Both the position numbers and the translations under genes were made by a program. This document shows, piece after piece, positions 25,761 through 35,641 of a DNA stretch of 64,000 nucleotides. The notes beneath the pieces were generated by a model. That model saw nothing but the letters and a program-made list of their open reading frames with translations, ran no database searches and was not told the origin of the DNA. Position 1 is the stretch's first letter. Each line of letters starts with the position of its first letter. The DNA comes from Palsa-295 sp963784385 (GTDB lineage Bacteria; Acidobacteriota; Terriglobia; Acidiferrales; UBA7541). Where the stretch lies: assembly GCA_963784385.1 (NCBI GenBank), contig CAWARF010000007.1:1-64000 (forward strand), read 5' to 3'.

Positions 25761-27489
25761 TCATTGAGGTGCGGACTCTTTGCTGGCCAGCGCGGATTCG
25801 CTCGACTTCCCTTCCGCCTTGGGTTCGTGATAGCGCGTCAAATAGAGCAAAAAGGGCGTGACCTCAAACGGCATCTTCTCGCGGGCCGAGCTCAGCGCGA
25901 CCGGCTTGGCTTTCAGCAGCTCGACGTGATCGTCCCAGGGATCGACCTTCACGCGGGCGCCCAGCGGAAGTGCCGCCACCTGGTCGAGCTTAGCGGCCTC
26001 GAGCGGAGGTCCGATGGTTGCGAGCGCGGAGCTGAACTCGACGCCGTTTCCGAGGCGCGGATCGATCAGCGCCGGAAGGGCCGCCGAATCCGCCGAGAGC
26101 TGCTTCAGGAAGAGCGCCGCGTTGCCGAGCTTGTCCTTGTACGGCGAGTTGCTCAGCCATTCGAGGGCCTTCTTATTGGCCATGTCGACATCGGCAGGCG
26201 TGGCCTTGAATGAAAAGCGAGACAGCGCCTCGCCAACGGTGACGTTCGTGGTGTCGTTGAATCCCCACTGGTCGGTCGAGGGCTTGGTGATCATGATCGA
26301 GGCCAGCTCCTGCGAGAGAACGGCGGCGAGGCTGGCTTCGTCCGGCAGCGTGTCGATCAAGCCGCGGCTCATCACAATTGTATGGCCCACGGAAAAGGAT
26401 TCGAGCGTGGTGGTCAGCATCACGCGGCAATGAACGTCGATGTCGAGATTGTTCGTCACTTCCAGGTTGTTGACGACCGTCTCGAGGACTTTGTCTACTT
26501 CTCCCGGAGGCGCGAGCAGTCCGATGCGTTCAAGGCGATCGACGACGTTCTTTTCAGCCTTCTCCTGCCACTGGCGCTCGGCTTCGATCGGCGAATAATC
26601 CTGCGGAGTGCCGCCGCTATCGAGCGACGCCGGCGGATTGGCGGATTGCGCGGCCGTGGGCTGATTGAAGTCCACCGGGCGATCGAGGTTGGCGAGGTCG
26701 TAGCCCCACAAGCGAGTCTGCGCCTTGAAACGGATGGCGGAGCCGGAGGCGGTCTTGAGTTCCGATTCCTGGCTGTAGATGAGTGCAGGCAGCCAGAACG
26801 TCCGGCTGGAGATTCATGCGCCAGCTATCGAAGTGCAGATTGAAGCCGATGCCTTCGTTGTCCGTGGATTGGAACATGCCGTTGAACCGCACGATCGTGA
26901 ATCCCTGATCCTCCGCCCAGATGCGCCCATTGAAGCGTCCCTTGCCTGATTTGGGGAGCGGCGTGACGTCAAAGACCACGCAACGCACTTCGCCGAGGAA
27001 TTCCTTTCCTTCGTAGCGGAAGTCGTAGTGCGCGCGATCGAAATCGTTGGGGTCGACGTAAACCATCTTGAGAAAGCCGTCGGGGATGCTGGAAGAAGAT
27101 CCCTCGAGGTGCGAAAACGGATTGAACTCCTCGGCGAAGCCTTTCTTCTTCTTTTTCTTCTTGTCGAGCATCGAATCGTCGGTAATTCCGCTCGAGAGCT
27201 GCGCTTGGCCGAGAAAATACTGGTCTTTCATCGGCACGATGCCCATCTCCGCATCCGGCTTCATGTCCTGGACATACGTCTCGACAATGGGGCTGTAGCG
27301 CCGGATCGCGGCCACTTCGTCATGCTCGCGCGCAATAATGCGGTCGACGGCCTGGTTCACCGTTGTGACCGGGCCAGCCGTGGAGGCACCGGCTTGCGGC
27401 TGAGGGCGATCGGCCGTCTGCGCCGCAGCGGCGCCCGCGAAGGTTCCCGCCAGGACGATGGCAACGGAAAATCGGTTCAACGCGCGCAT
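25761..27489 (-). pseudogene. M48-like periplasmic protein with degenerate zinc site, frameshifted
   Basis: Two frames form one protein. From the ATG at 27489 (MRALNRFSVAIVLAGTFAGAAAAQ; AAGGGGA upstream), the N-terminal part has a Lys-rich 'DKKKKKKKGF', then 'FNGRIWAEDQGFTIVRFNGMF' and 'WRMNLQPDV'. Dropping one C near 26795 restores 'DVWLPALIYSQESE' and continues 'RLWGYDLANL' to the stop at 25761. The C-terminal domain resembles M48 peptidases ('VGHTIVMSRGLIDTLPDEASLAAVL'), but the HExxH position reads QELAS, so zinc catalysis is unlikely. Total about 575 aa. Convergent with nothing; its 5' side faces a 360-bp intergenic region. Confidence 0.75.
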
Positions 27490-27849
27490 GGATTTCCCCT
27501 TTCGGCAGAACATCTACGTGTTTTCTTGGACTTCGCCTAGTTAATAAGCAAGGGTAGCAAGAAGCCGGGGCTTGCGGGTCGAGACGCAGCTGCCCTGTGC
27601 TCAATAAATCAGTCATCAGCCCCGACCCGGGGCAAACCTCGACGACTGAGATAAGGCGCCGCGTACCACTAATTCGCCACTATCAGAATTTACATGCGCC
27701 TGAACCGAACGTTCCGCAGCCGTTATTTCGGCAACTTCAATAGACCCGCAAGCATTTAATTACTCATACGACAAAGTACTATCGCTGAATGCTCATGGCC
27801 CGATCAGAGTTGTACGCAGCAAATAATACTGATCCTCAAGGAGCATTCA
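27490..27849. other. Divergent intergenic region with a GC hairpin
   Basis: Separates the M48-like gene (minus) from the 251-aa secreted-protein gene (plus). It contains a nested inverted repeat at 27610-27648: outer arms CAGTCATC/GACGACTG (7 of 8 paired) and inner arms CCCCG/CGGGG. This could be a structured 5' leader for the minus-strand gene. No coding frame is convincing. Confidence 0.35.
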
Positions 27850-28605
27850 ATGAAGCGCGTTCTTGCCGTCATGGTGGTTGCGACGTTCGCCCTGCCGCTT
27901 CCAGCCCAGCAATCAGGATCCGCGCAGCAAACGGAAACCATTCAGATGCAGTGCCGCGATCTCGCCTCTACCGGGAACTACATCGGGCCAAATGAAACAG
28001 TCATAGATGGCAGGGCTTGCCATCCAGTTTCAACACCGGCCAAAGCTGCCGATCCGGCTCCAGCGCAAGCGGCAGAGACTGACGCACCCGCCGCCGTGCC
28101 CCCAAGAGAAGCACCTGCTCCAATGGCGATACTGCTTGAAGACGGCACTCCAGTTCACCTCGTACTATCCGAGAATCTGTCTTCGGCAACCGCCATTACC
28201 GGAGAAACCGTGGAGTTTGAAGTCGTGGACGATATTGTCGTGGACGGCCTTGTTGTTGTTCCGCACGGCTCAACTGCATGGGCAACAGTGACTGAGGCGG
28301 AACATAAGAGGCATCTCGGACGCGCCGGAAAATTGGACCTGAATATCGACAAGGTCCGTCTGGCTGATGGCGAGAGAGCACTGCTACGCGGAGTCAAGGA
28401 TGTTCAGGGGGGCGGCCACACCGGCGCGATGACCGGGGCGATTGTAGCCACCTCGCTTGTGGTATGGCCTGCCGCGCCTTTCTTTCTGTTCATGCACGGA
28501 AAGGACATTACGATTCCGAAGGGAACGCAAATCACGGCGTTTGTTCAGGGCGATATGCGGCTGGAACCGGGCAGATTTCAGCGGCAGCTTGCGATAGCCC
28601 AGTAA
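27850..28605 (+). CDS. Secreted protein of unknown function
   Basis: 251 aa. The ATG at 27850 has AGGAG 9 nt upstream. Signal peptide 'MKRVLAVMVVATFALPLPAQ'. A Pro/Ala-rich linker (about 60-90) separates a short Cys-containing N-terminal part ('MQCRDLASTG', 'DGRACHPV') from a beta-rich C-terminal domain. That domain has 'LLEDGTPVHLVLSENLSSATAITGETVEFEVVDDI' features, 'VVPHGSTAWATVTEAE' and 'KDITIPKGTQITAFVQGD'. The repeated pattern of a property-retention beta domain is common in acidobacterial secreted proteins. A hydrophobic 'VWPAAPFFLFMHG' segment may be buried or membrane-associated. Function unknown. Confidence 0.75.
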   Translation: MKRVLAVMVVATFALPLPAQQSGSAQQTETIQMQCRDLASTGNYIGPNETVIDGRACHPVSTPAKAADPAPAQAAETDAPAAVPPREAPAPMAILLEDGTPVHLVLSENLSSATAITGETVEFEVVDDIVVDGLVVVPHGSTAWATVTEAEHKRHLGRAGKLDLNIDKVRLADGERALLRGVKDVQGGGHTGAMTGAIVATSLVVWPAAPFFLFMHGKDITIPKGTQITAFVQGDMRLEPGRFQRQLAIAQ

Positions 28606-28637
28606 TATAGTTCGACACGCAAAAAATACAGTTGCGC

Positions 28638-29720
28638 CTATTTCGGGCGGCTGGAAGGGCCGCGCGCAATCATTTGGATCGAATAGACCTGCGCGGCGTT
28701 CGCGATCTGCTGGCCGGTGGAATCCTCGGCGCCGCGAGCGAGGATGAAAAGCGTATGCCGGCCGGGGCCGCCAAAGGACACGCTGATGATGTCGCGCGGC
28801 GTGGGAATCAGGCCGAGCCACGTGCCGTCCGCGCCGATCACCTGCACCCCGGGGCCGGTGCTGACGTAAATGCGGCCATCGGCGTCGGTGGCGCTGCCAT
28901 CGCCGGCCGTCTTCTCCTGCAGCTTCGCGAAATCGCGCTGGTTAGTGAGCGAGCCGTCGGGCTGCACGTCGAATTCGACCACCGTGCCCACATTGGTGAC
29001 GTAGAGATGCTTCTCGTCGGGGCTGAGGATGATGCCGTTGGTGCGGAGATTGTCCCCGTACTTGGTGATTACGCCCTTGGGACTCGCGTAAAACAGCCCG
29101 CCCATGCTGAAGTAAGCGCCGCCCTTGCGATCCGCCGTGAGGTCGTTAAGAACGCTGGGGATGCAATCGAGCGTGTCGCCTTGATATTTGTCGCCGAGAA
29201 GCTGATGGTGGGGCGCAAGCTCCCAGATGGCCGGATGCAATCCCCGCTCGTCGATGAATAGCACGCCCTTCGCATTGATGGAAAGCGCGCCGCCGGTGTG
29301 CGTGTCCGTGTAAGCGACCGAGGCGTTGCCGTCTTTATCGAGCTTCACGACGTCGCTTTTATCGTTCTGCGCGATCAACAGGCCGCCGTCGCGTGTGCCA
29401 ACGATACCGTCGCCGTTGTTGCCGGCGTCCTGCCACAGAAATTTCCATTGCTGGCCGGCCGCGATCACGCCGGGGATCGCGGTCACCTGATAATCGCGAG
29501 GCGCCGGGCCGGGCCCGCCAAAGTGGAAGGCGCGCGTCTTCGGCGGCGGATTCTTGCAGGCGGCGAGCGCGGCGTCGTAGCCAGGATCGCCGTTGTTCTG
29601 AACCGATGGAGGCGGAGCATTCGGGTCAGCGGGCGGCAGCTTCGGAGCCTGGCCCTGCGCCATCGCGCCGGCGGCGAAAAGCAGTCCCGCAGCAATCGCA
29701 AGCGTTCGCAGTGATTTCAT
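28638..29720 (-). CDS. SMP-30/gluconolactonase/LRE-like secreted beta-propeller
   Basis: 360 aa from the ATG at 29720 (MKSLRTLAIAAGLLFAAGAMAQ; GGGGGACG upstream). After the signal peptide, propeller blades carry 'GDGIVGTRDGGLLIAQNDKSDVVKLDKDG', 'GVLFIDERGLHPAIWEL', 'NDLTADRKGGAYFSMGGLFY', 'LRTNGIILSPDEKHLYVTNV' and 'GDGSATDADGRIYVSTGPGVQV'. The N-D and D-G pairs match the metal-binding positions of SMP-30-type lactonases. A periplasmic lactone hydrolase is likely; the substrate is unknown. Convergent with the preceding plus-strand gene. Confidence 0.85.
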   Translation of the reverse strand: MKSLRTLAIAAGLLFAAGAMAQGQAPKLPPADPNAPPPSVQNNGDPGYDAALAACKNPPPKTRAFHFGGPGPAPRDYQVTAIPGVIAAGQQWKFLWQDAGNNGDGIVGTRDGGLLIAQNDKSDVVKLDKDGNASVAYTDTHTGGALSINAKGVLFIDERGLHPAIWELAPHHQLLGDKYQGDTLDCIPSVLNDLTADRKGGAYFSMGGLFYASPKGVITKYGDNLRTNGIILSPDEKHLYVTNVGTVVEFDVQPDGSLTNQRDFAKLQEKTAGDGSATDADGRIYVSTGPGVQVIGADGTWLGLIPTPRDIISVSFGGPGRHTLFILARGAEDSTGQQIANAAQVYSIQMIARGPSSRPK

Positions 29721-29910
29721 GACGTCCCCCAGTCGGCATGGCCGTGCCGGCAATGCCCTTCCCTTTGCGCGGGGAGTATACCGAAACTGCCCGCGACCGG
29801 GCGACAGGAAGATTCAGCGCTGATCGGCCGTTCCGCCTGCGCGATCAAGGCGCAGTATTTCAGAGTCTCGCGCGCTCCGCGTCTCATCTAAATTCGTAGA
29901 GCTCTCTCAA

Positions 29911-31020
29911 ATGCGAATGCGCATCTTTATTTTCCTGGCCACATTTCAGTCGCTGCTTTTCGGTCTGCACTGGTTCGTCTACAAGACGTGGGTTTCTTTC
30001 CGGCGCGCGCCTGACCCGCCGGGGATTTCTTGGTTTGCCATTGCTGTGGCGATTCTTTCCGTCACGTTTCTGACGGCTTCGCTGCTCGCGCGCAAGTATT
30101 CGCAGTTCTCTGTCCGCCTCTATTACACGGCGGCGGCGGTCTGGCTCGGATTCTTCAGCTTCTTTGTGCTTGCCGCGTGCGCTTCGTGGCTCGTCTATGG
30201 CGCTGCCCGGCTCTTGCACCTCGGTTGGCAGCAGCCCTACATCGCTTTCGTGTTTTTCGGCGCCGCGATTCTCGCCGGCCTCTACGGCATGCTGAATTCC
30301 GCGCGCACGCGCGTGACGCGAATTTCGGTGAAGCTGCCAAATCTGCCTGCGTCTTGGCGCGGACGCGTCGCGGCGCTGGTCACCGACACGCATCTCGGCC
30401 ACGTGCGCGGGCAGCGGTTCTCGCAGCGCATCGTCGGCATGCTTGCGCGCCTCGCGCCTGATATCGTGCTGGTCGCGGGCGACCTGTACGATGGCACCGC
30501 CGTGAACGCGCCGAAGCTCGCGGCGCCATGGCATCAGATTGCGGCGCCGTTCGGAGCGTATTTCATCGCCGGGAACCACGAGGAGTTTGGCGATTACTCC
30601 AAATATCTCAGCGCCGTCCAGCACTCGGGCGTGCGCGTGCTCAACAACCAAAAAGTCGTCGTCGATGGCCTGCAACTCGTCGGCGTCCACCATCACGATT
30701 CGGTGCAGCCTGAGCATTTCCGCGGCATCCTGCGCCAGGCGGAGATCGATCCGGATGTCGCGAGCATTCTTCTGACGCACGCGCCGCACCATCTGCCCAT
30801 CGCGGCCGAAGAAAAAATCAGCCTGCAGCTCTCCGGGCACACCCACGGCGGCCAATACTTCCCTTTTACGTGGATCACGTCGCGGATCTACGGGCCGTTC
30901 GTCTACGGCCTGCAGAGGCTCGGCGATCTGTTGGTTTACACGTCGTGCGGCGCGGGAACGTGGGGTCCGCCGATGCGCCTGGGGACGAACCCCGAAATCG
31001 TCCTCATCACATTCGAATAG
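29911..31020 (+). CDS. Membrane-anchored calcineurin-like metallophosphoesterase (YaeI/YkuE-type)
   Basis: 369 aa. Four N-terminal transmembrane helices (about 4-22, 40-60, 70-92, 108-128) precede the phosphoesterase domain. Metal ligands are all present: D159-T-H161 in 'ALVTDTHLGHV', 'LVAGDLYDG' (D191), 'FIAGNHEEFG' (N222-H223), 'LLTHAPHH' and 'SGHTHGGQYFP'. The YaeI/YkuE branch acts on phospholipid or lipid-A-related phosphates at the membrane; that substrate is inferred. Stand-alone gene. Confidence 0.92.
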   Translation: MRMRIFIFLATFQSLLFGLHWFVYKTWVSFRRAPDPPGISWFAIAVAILSVTFLTASLLARKYSQFSVRLYYTAAAVWLGFFSFFVLAACASWLVYGAARLLHLGWQQPYIAFVFFGAAILAGLYGMLNSARTRVTRISVKLPNLPASWRGRVAALVTDTHLGHVRGQRFSQRIVGMLARLAPDIVLVAGDLYDGTAVNAPKLAAPWHQIAAPFGAYFIAGNHEEFGDYSKYLSAVQHSGVRVLNNQKVVVDGLQLVGVHHHDSVQPEHFRGILRQAEIDPDVASILLTHAPHHLPIAAEEKISLQLSGHTHGGQYFPFTWITSRIYGPFVYGLQRLGDLLVYTSCGAGTWGPPMRLGTNPEIVLITFE

Positions 31021-31243
31021 CCCGCCGCTGTCAAAGCAATAGCCCGCGAGCTTCGCCGCACAAGGGCTCCTCCCCCTCGCAGAAAATGCGAGCGCATAAA
31101 TTGCGCGCTGAGGACTCGGGTATGCTGCGCGCCAAATCTCGGGGTTTTACCGCAATGCAATTTTTCGCCGGATATACATGGAAGCTGGCATTCCGATTTG
31201 CGCGCTGATGGCTCACGCTGCTTCGCTGGGAGGCAGCATATCC

Positions 31244-31821
31244 ATGAAACTACTCGTAGGAACCGCAATCCTCTGCATGCTCGCAACGGCCCCTGTCTAC
31301 GCCCGGCAGAACCAAGATGACAAACAACAGGAATCCTCGAAGGCGCCCAAAAGCAACGACAACCGCGCGGAGAAGCCGCGAGCAAGTCGCCGGAAAAGCC
31401 GGTTGACAAGCCGTCGAGACCTCCGAAAGAAGCTCCAGTAAGGACGGAGTCTACGCCGCGGCCTCAGCAAGATCAGCAACACAAACAGGCCGAGCAGCAA
31501 GCAAAGAATCGGAGGCAAGATCAAAATCCCAGTCACGGTCACGCGGTCACAGCCGATAATGCGGCAGGCGGAAACCAAGGTGGGGGGCATCGCATACCCG
31601 AAGACCGCTATCGAGCCGACTTCGGCCGCGCGCACACGTTTCACGTGCGCCACGATGGCGACCGTTTCCAATTCGGAGGCTATTCGTTTGAATACACCGA
31701 GGCATGGCCGACGGACTGGGGTAACAATGACGATTTCTACATCGTCGAGATCAATGGCGTGGATTATCTCTGCGACGCGCGCTTTCCCGACCAGCGAATC
31801 GTAGTCGTTATCGCGGCTTAG
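31244..31821 (+). pseudogene. Secreted acidic/basic-linker protein with C-terminal YXW-like domain, frameshifted
   Basis: Starts at the ATG at 31244 (MKLLVGTAILCMLATAPVYA; GGGAGG about 11 nt upstream). In the first frame it ends at a TAA at 31439-31441. A one-base shift in the Lys/Arg-rich linker (about 31320-31380) leads into a longer frame: 'SKSPEKPVDKPSRPPKEAP', then Gln-rich, then a folded domain 'RYRADFGRAHTFHVRHDGDR', 'FQFGGYSFEYTEAWPTDWGN', 'DDFYIVEINGVDYLCDARFP', with stop at 31821. That domain matches small acidobacterial secreted proteins. Corrected length is about 192 aa. Confidence 0.65.
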
Positions 31822-31984
31822 CGCCCGGCTTCGCAGAACGCGACATTTATCGGCTGGATGGAAGTTCCCGGTAACGGGAGGAGAAAACACGTCCAGCCGG
31901 TGGTCGCTCTTCCATCTATTCCGTGTTTGCAAATCACAGATGCTTCGCTTGACAGAGTCTCCGCGATGCTGTTACTTACTCCGC

Positions 31985-32509
31985 ATGAAAACGCGCCTGA
32001 TTTCTCTCGCTTCACTCGTGCTTTTGTTTGCGTGCGTGACGGCAGTGGCCCAGGAGCCTGTCGCGCCCGCCGCCGATCCCGAATCCCTTTTCACCGACCC
32101 GAATCCGCAACTGAACGCCAACAAGCAGGTCGCGTTCCATATCGAGCGCGATCTGCTCGAAGCGAATCACTGGGATGAGGCCGGCAAGTGGATCACCGAT
32201 CGTTACATCCAACACAATCCGATGGTCAAATCGGGCCTCGCGCCGGTGGTGGCGTTCTTCGAGGCCACGCGCAAGCCCTCGCCGATTCCGGAACACATGA
32301 AGACGCCAGTGGTTGCCGTCGTTGCAGATGGCGATCTCGTGATCGTCGTGACAGCGCGGACGCTGAAGAATCCGCGCGACCCGTCGCAAACATACACAAC
32401 GTCGTGGTTCGACATGTGGCGGATCAAGGACGGCAAGGCCGACGAGCACTGGGACGCCGCGACGCTTCCCGCGCTGGGTGCCACCGCTGGACCGAAGACC
32501 GACAACTAG
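31985..32509 (+). CDS. Secreted SnoaL/NTF2-like protein
   Basis: 174 aa from the ATG at 31985 (MKTRLISLASLVLLFACVTAVAQ; signal peptide). The NTF2-like fold is suggested by 'HWDEAGKWITDRYIQHNPMVKSGLAPVVAFFEA', 'VAVVADGDLVIVVTARTL', and 'YTTSWFDMWRIKDGKADEHWDAATLPAL', the hallmark end of predicted SnoaL-like proteins. Family members are small-molecule binding or aldol-type catalysts, here exported. Monocistronic. Confidence 0.82.
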   Translation: MKTRLISLASLVLLFACVTAVAQEPVAPAADPESLFTDPNPQLNANKQVAFHIERDLLEANHWDEAGKWITDRYIQHNPMVKSGLAPVVAFFEATRKPSPIPEHMKTPVVAVVADGDLVIVVTARTLKNPRDPSQTYTTSWFDMWRIKDGKADEHWDAATLPALGATAGPKTDN

Positions 32510-32569
32510 CTGGACGCTCGCTGGCATCACCTGGCTCGCATCAGAAATGCAATCCAGACGGAGGCGGTT

Positions 32570-32968
32570 GTGTCGAATCATGCGCGTGGAACGTTTGAAG
32601 TGAAGATGGCGCCTCTGCCGGCCGACGATCCGGGGGCGGATGCCTCGATCGGACGGATGTCGATCGACAAGCAATTCCACGGCGATCTCGAAGGCACGAG
32701 CAAAGGACAGATGCTGAGCGCGATGAGCAGCGTCAAAGGCTCGGCCGGCTACGTGGCGATGGAAAAAGTCAGCGGAACGCTGAAGGGGCGCAGTGGCAGC
32801 TTCGTCCTGCAGCACAGCGGCACGATGAATCGCGGCGTGCCTCAGCTGATCGTCAGCGTGGTGCCGGATTCGGGGACGGATCAACTCGCAGGGCTCACGG
32901 GCGTGTTCGAAATTATCATCGAGAGCGGAAAGCATTCGTATCATTTCGAGTATTCGCTTCCATCGTAG
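32570..32968 (+). CDS. DUF3224 family protein
   Basis: 132 aa from a GTG at 32570 with GGAGG upstream. It has the DUF3224 pattern: 'GTFEVKM', 'RMSIDKQFHGDLEGTSKGQML', 'GSAGYVAMEKVSGTLKGRSGSFVLQHSG', and 'VVPDSGTDQLAGLTGVFEIIIESGKHSYHFEY' as a closing set of strands (motifs quoted in part). Allene-oxide-cyclase-like barrel family; biochemical role undefined. No signal peptide. Confidence 0.85.
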   Translation: MSNHARGTFEVKMAPLPADDPGADASIGRMSIDKQFHGDLEGTSKGQMLSAMSSVKGSAGYVAMEKVSGTLKGRSGSFVLQHSGTMNRGVPQLIVSVVPDSGTDQLAGLTGVFEIIIESGKHSYHFEYSLPS

Positions 32969-33280
32969 ACGGACCGTTTTTGCCCTCGCTTTTTCTGCTC
33001 CAACAGCAGCAATAACACTACTGCCGTCGGGGGCTTAACCGGGCGCTAAATGGACGGGAATGGCGGCTTTTGGCGGCTTCCGCGGCCGGTCGCGCCAGCC
33101 GAGCGAGGATGCCGGGCTAAAGGACCCCCTTCGGCTTCGCTCAGGACTTAAACCTTAACTTGAAGCTCGTGGTCGCGGGTCTTGAGACGCGGTGCGCGGC
33201 GTGGGAGAATTCGTCCCGATCAAATCGCGTATGATTGCAATTCAATCTCGCAATTCAGGTTATCCGAGGACATCCGGCAA
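32969..33280. other. Intergenic region with repeat-like palindromic motif
   Basis: 312 bp without a gene. At about 33115-33160 it contains 'gccgggctaaagga...cttcggcttcgctcagga', related to the dispersed ggggctaaag repeats elsewhere in the window. Confidence 0.4.
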
Positions 33281-34419
33281 ATGCCTAACGCAACTGATGA
33301 ATCGAGCAATCCGATTTTCAACGACAACAAGCTGAAGCTTGGCACGTTTTGCACGAACACGATTCCGAACATGACGTTCGTCCCCGAGGTTGTGCCGCCG
33401 ACTTGGGCGAACACGCTCGCGGCGGCGCAGATTGCCGACGCGGCGGGGCTTGAGGCTGTGGTCCCGATCGCGCGGTGGAAGGGCTACCTCGACGAGAAGC
33501 CCGACCATCCGTCGAACAATGTGCTCGAACGTCTTCGCATGGGCGGCGGCGATGGCGCAGGCGACCAAGCACACGGCGGTGCTCGCAACGTCGCACGCAC
33601 CGACGATGCATCCGTTGCTCGTGGCGAGGCTTTGCTCCACGATCGACGCGATTTCCGGCGGGCGCTTCGCGCTGAACGTGGTGGGAGGGTGGAACCGGCG
33701 CGAATTCGATATGTTCGGCATCGAGTTGGTCGAGCACGACCAGCGCTACGTCTACCTCGAGGAATGGCTGCATATTTTGCGCAAGCTATGGACCTGCCCG
33801 ACGGAATTCGACTACGAATCCAAGAATTTCCGCATGAAGAAAGCGATCTCGCGGCCGCAGCCGATTCAAAAGGGCGGCATTCCGATCATGAATGCCGCGC
33901 TCTCGCCGGTCGGCATGCGCTTCTCCGCGAAGAATTCGCAGATCGGCCTCATCAGCCCGCAAGGAAACTCGCCCGAGGATTGGCGGCCGCAGGTGGCGGC
34001 GTACAAAAAGATGGCGCGCGAGGAATTCGGCCGGGAGATCCAGCTGTGGACCAACGTCGCCGTCGTCCAGGGCGACACGCAAAAGGAAGCCGAAGATTAT
34101 CTGCACCGCTACGCGGTCGAGTACCTCGATACGGAAGTGCTCGACAGCATCGTGGCGACGATCAGCAAAGAAAACAACATTCCCGCAGGCTCCGACGATG
34201 CTTGCGGCGATGCGCTGGCGCATGGCCGTCGGCGCGGGGCATCCGCTGATCGGCAGCGCGCAGGGCCTCGCCGAACAACTCGCGGCGATTTCGAGCGTGG
34301 GCATCGATGGCGTCCTCTTGACGTGGCCCGACTACATCAACGGAGTCCGGCGCTTCGCGAAAGACGTGCTGCCTCTCCTCGAGCAGATGGGGCTGCGCAA
34401 GCCCTTTCGCGCCGCGTGA
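33281..34419 (+). pseudogene. LLM-class flavin-dependent oxidoreductase (luciferase-like), two frameshifts
   Basis: The coding signal moves through three frames. From the ATG at 33281, 'KLGTFCTNTIPNMTFVPEV', 'IADAAGLEAVVPIARWKGY'. After about 33530, 'FAWAAAMAQATKHTAVLATSH', 'ISGGRFALNVVGGWNRREFDMFG', 'NFRMKKAISRPQPIQKGGIPIMNAALSP'. After about 34188, 'MLAAMRWRMAVGAGHPLIGS', 'IDGVLLTWPDYINGVRRF'. Each shift is explained by one extra base. The corrected protein (about 378 aa) has the bacterial-luciferase TIM barrel and resembles pyrimidine/alkanesulfonate monooxygenase-type enzymes (RutA/SsuD group). Substrate uncertain. Confidence 0.8.
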
Positions 34420-34729
34420 ATTTGATCGCGCTGTGCCTTGCGCGACCCGGGGCTAAAGCCGCTTTCGGGGGACGCTTTTTCCCGAGCCTGAAGGCTCACG
34501 CTTCCACCCGCAAACCGCCGGGTCGCAAATCCGGCGACCCATCGCTGCAAGACGATCTCCTCAAGAACCCTGGGCGCTCAACGCACATCATTGAGATTTG
34601 GGCGAAGCCGGAATTTCGGGAAATAGTTCACGTGGAAATCACAGTTCTTGGATTAGCTCGAAGTGTGCCGACCAAAAATTCTTAAATCGCTTGCGCCGCA
34701 CTCGCGTGGCTTTGTTACACTGAACGGTT
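34420..34729. other. Intergenic region upstream of SCO gene (contains dispersed repeat)
   Basis: 310 bp; the left part is the dispersed repeat copy at 34449-34509. The right part probably holds the SCO-gene promoter. No gene seen. Confidence 0.4.
34449..34509. repeat. Dispersed acidobacterial intergenic repeat, copy 1
   Basis: Has 'ggggctaaagcc', a T-run 'gcttttt', 'gcctgaaggctcacgcttccacc'. The palindromic pieces (ggctaaagcc, gcctgaaggc) suggest folding into small hairpins. Related copies occur at about 35786, 38576 and 49676. Confidence 0.7.
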
Positions 34730-35641
34730 ATGAAAAGTGCTCCTGCGTTCGTTCGTCCGCGCTGTAAATGGCCAACCTTGTTTCGCGTAGCAATCTTGGG
34801 CTTGATTGCGATGTGGGTGTGCGCTCCGGCGTCGCTGAGGGCGCAGGATATTGGCGGAGACGGTCAGGCGACGCCAGGATATACGTCGAAATCGACGGTG
34901 CTGCCGCCCATTCTGAAGGGCATCAACTTTGAACAGCGGCTGGGTTCGCAGATTCCGCTCGATGCGACCTTTCAGGATGAGAATGGCAAGACCGTTCAGC
35001 TTGGTTCCTACTTCGGCAAGAAGCCCGTCGTCTTGATTCTGGCTTATTACCGCTGCCCGATGCTGTGCACGCTCGTGATGGATGGCGCGGCGAAGGCGTT
35101 CAAGCAGCTGAGCTTTGATTTAGGAGATCAGTTCGACGCGATCACTGTTAGCTTCGATCCGCGCGACACGCCCGCCGATTCGAAGAGGGAGCAGGCCAAG
35201 TACATTCAGGTGTACGGGCATCCGGACGCCGTCGGCGCTTGGCATTTCCTGACCGGGCAGACGGCACAAATCAAGCGCCTCACCGACGCGGTCGGCTTTC
35301 ACTACGCCTACGATCCGCGGACCGGGCAGTACGTGCATACCGCCGGGATCGTCGTGATCACGCCTGAGGGAAAAGTGGCGCAATATTTCTATGGCGTCAC
35401 GTTTGATCCGCAATTTCTGCGGCTGGCGCTGGTGCAATCCTCGAAGGAAAAAATCGGATCGATCGTCGATCAGATTCTGCTCTACTGCTGCACGTACAAT
35501 CCGGACACGGGACGATATCAGGCCACGATTGCGACGGTGCTGCAGATCGCAGGCGCGCTCACAATTCTGTTGATTGGCGGCGGGCTTTTCCTGCTGCATC
35601 GCGTGACCAAGAACAAGGGGCGCCCTGCCCAGCCGGTGTAG
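34730..35641 (+). CDS. SCO1/SenC-family copper chaperone
   Basis: 303 aa. An N-terminal signal/anchor (about 17-38) is followed by a thioredoxin-like SCO domain. The copper ligands are C109 and C113 in 'YYRCPMLCTLV' and H203 in 'YVHTAGIVV'; 'VTVSFDPRDTPADS'-type strand and 'VGFHYAYDPRTGQ' are also characteristic. A second transmembrane helix near the C-terminus ('IAGALTILLIGGGLFLLH') is preceded by 'LLYCCTYNPDTGRYQ', a feature of acidobacterial/deltaproteobacterial SCO proteins. It delivers Cu to the CuA site of cytochrome oxidase. The oxidase genes lie about 27 kb away at the window end. Confidence 0.92.
   Translation: MKSAPAFVRPRCKWPTLFRVAILGLIAMWVCAPASLRAQDIGGDGQATPGYTSKSTVLPPILKGINFEQRLGSQIPLDATFQDENGKTVQLGSYFGKKPVVLILAYYRCPMLCTLVMDGAAKAFKQLSFDLGDQFDAITVSFDPRDTPADSKREQAKYIQVYGHPDAVGAWHFLTGQTAQIKRLTDAVGFHYAYDPRTGQYVHTAGIVVITPEGKVAQYFYGVTFDPQFLRLALVQSSKEKIGSIVDQILLYCCTYNPDTGRYQATIATVLQIAGALTILLIGGGLFLLHRVTKNKGRPAQPV

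Noticed and set aside
27610..27648. Hairpin in the 27490-27849 gap as a terminator
   Set aside because: It is structured but has no T-run, and neither neighbouring gene ends there; kept only as a low-confidence leader structure.
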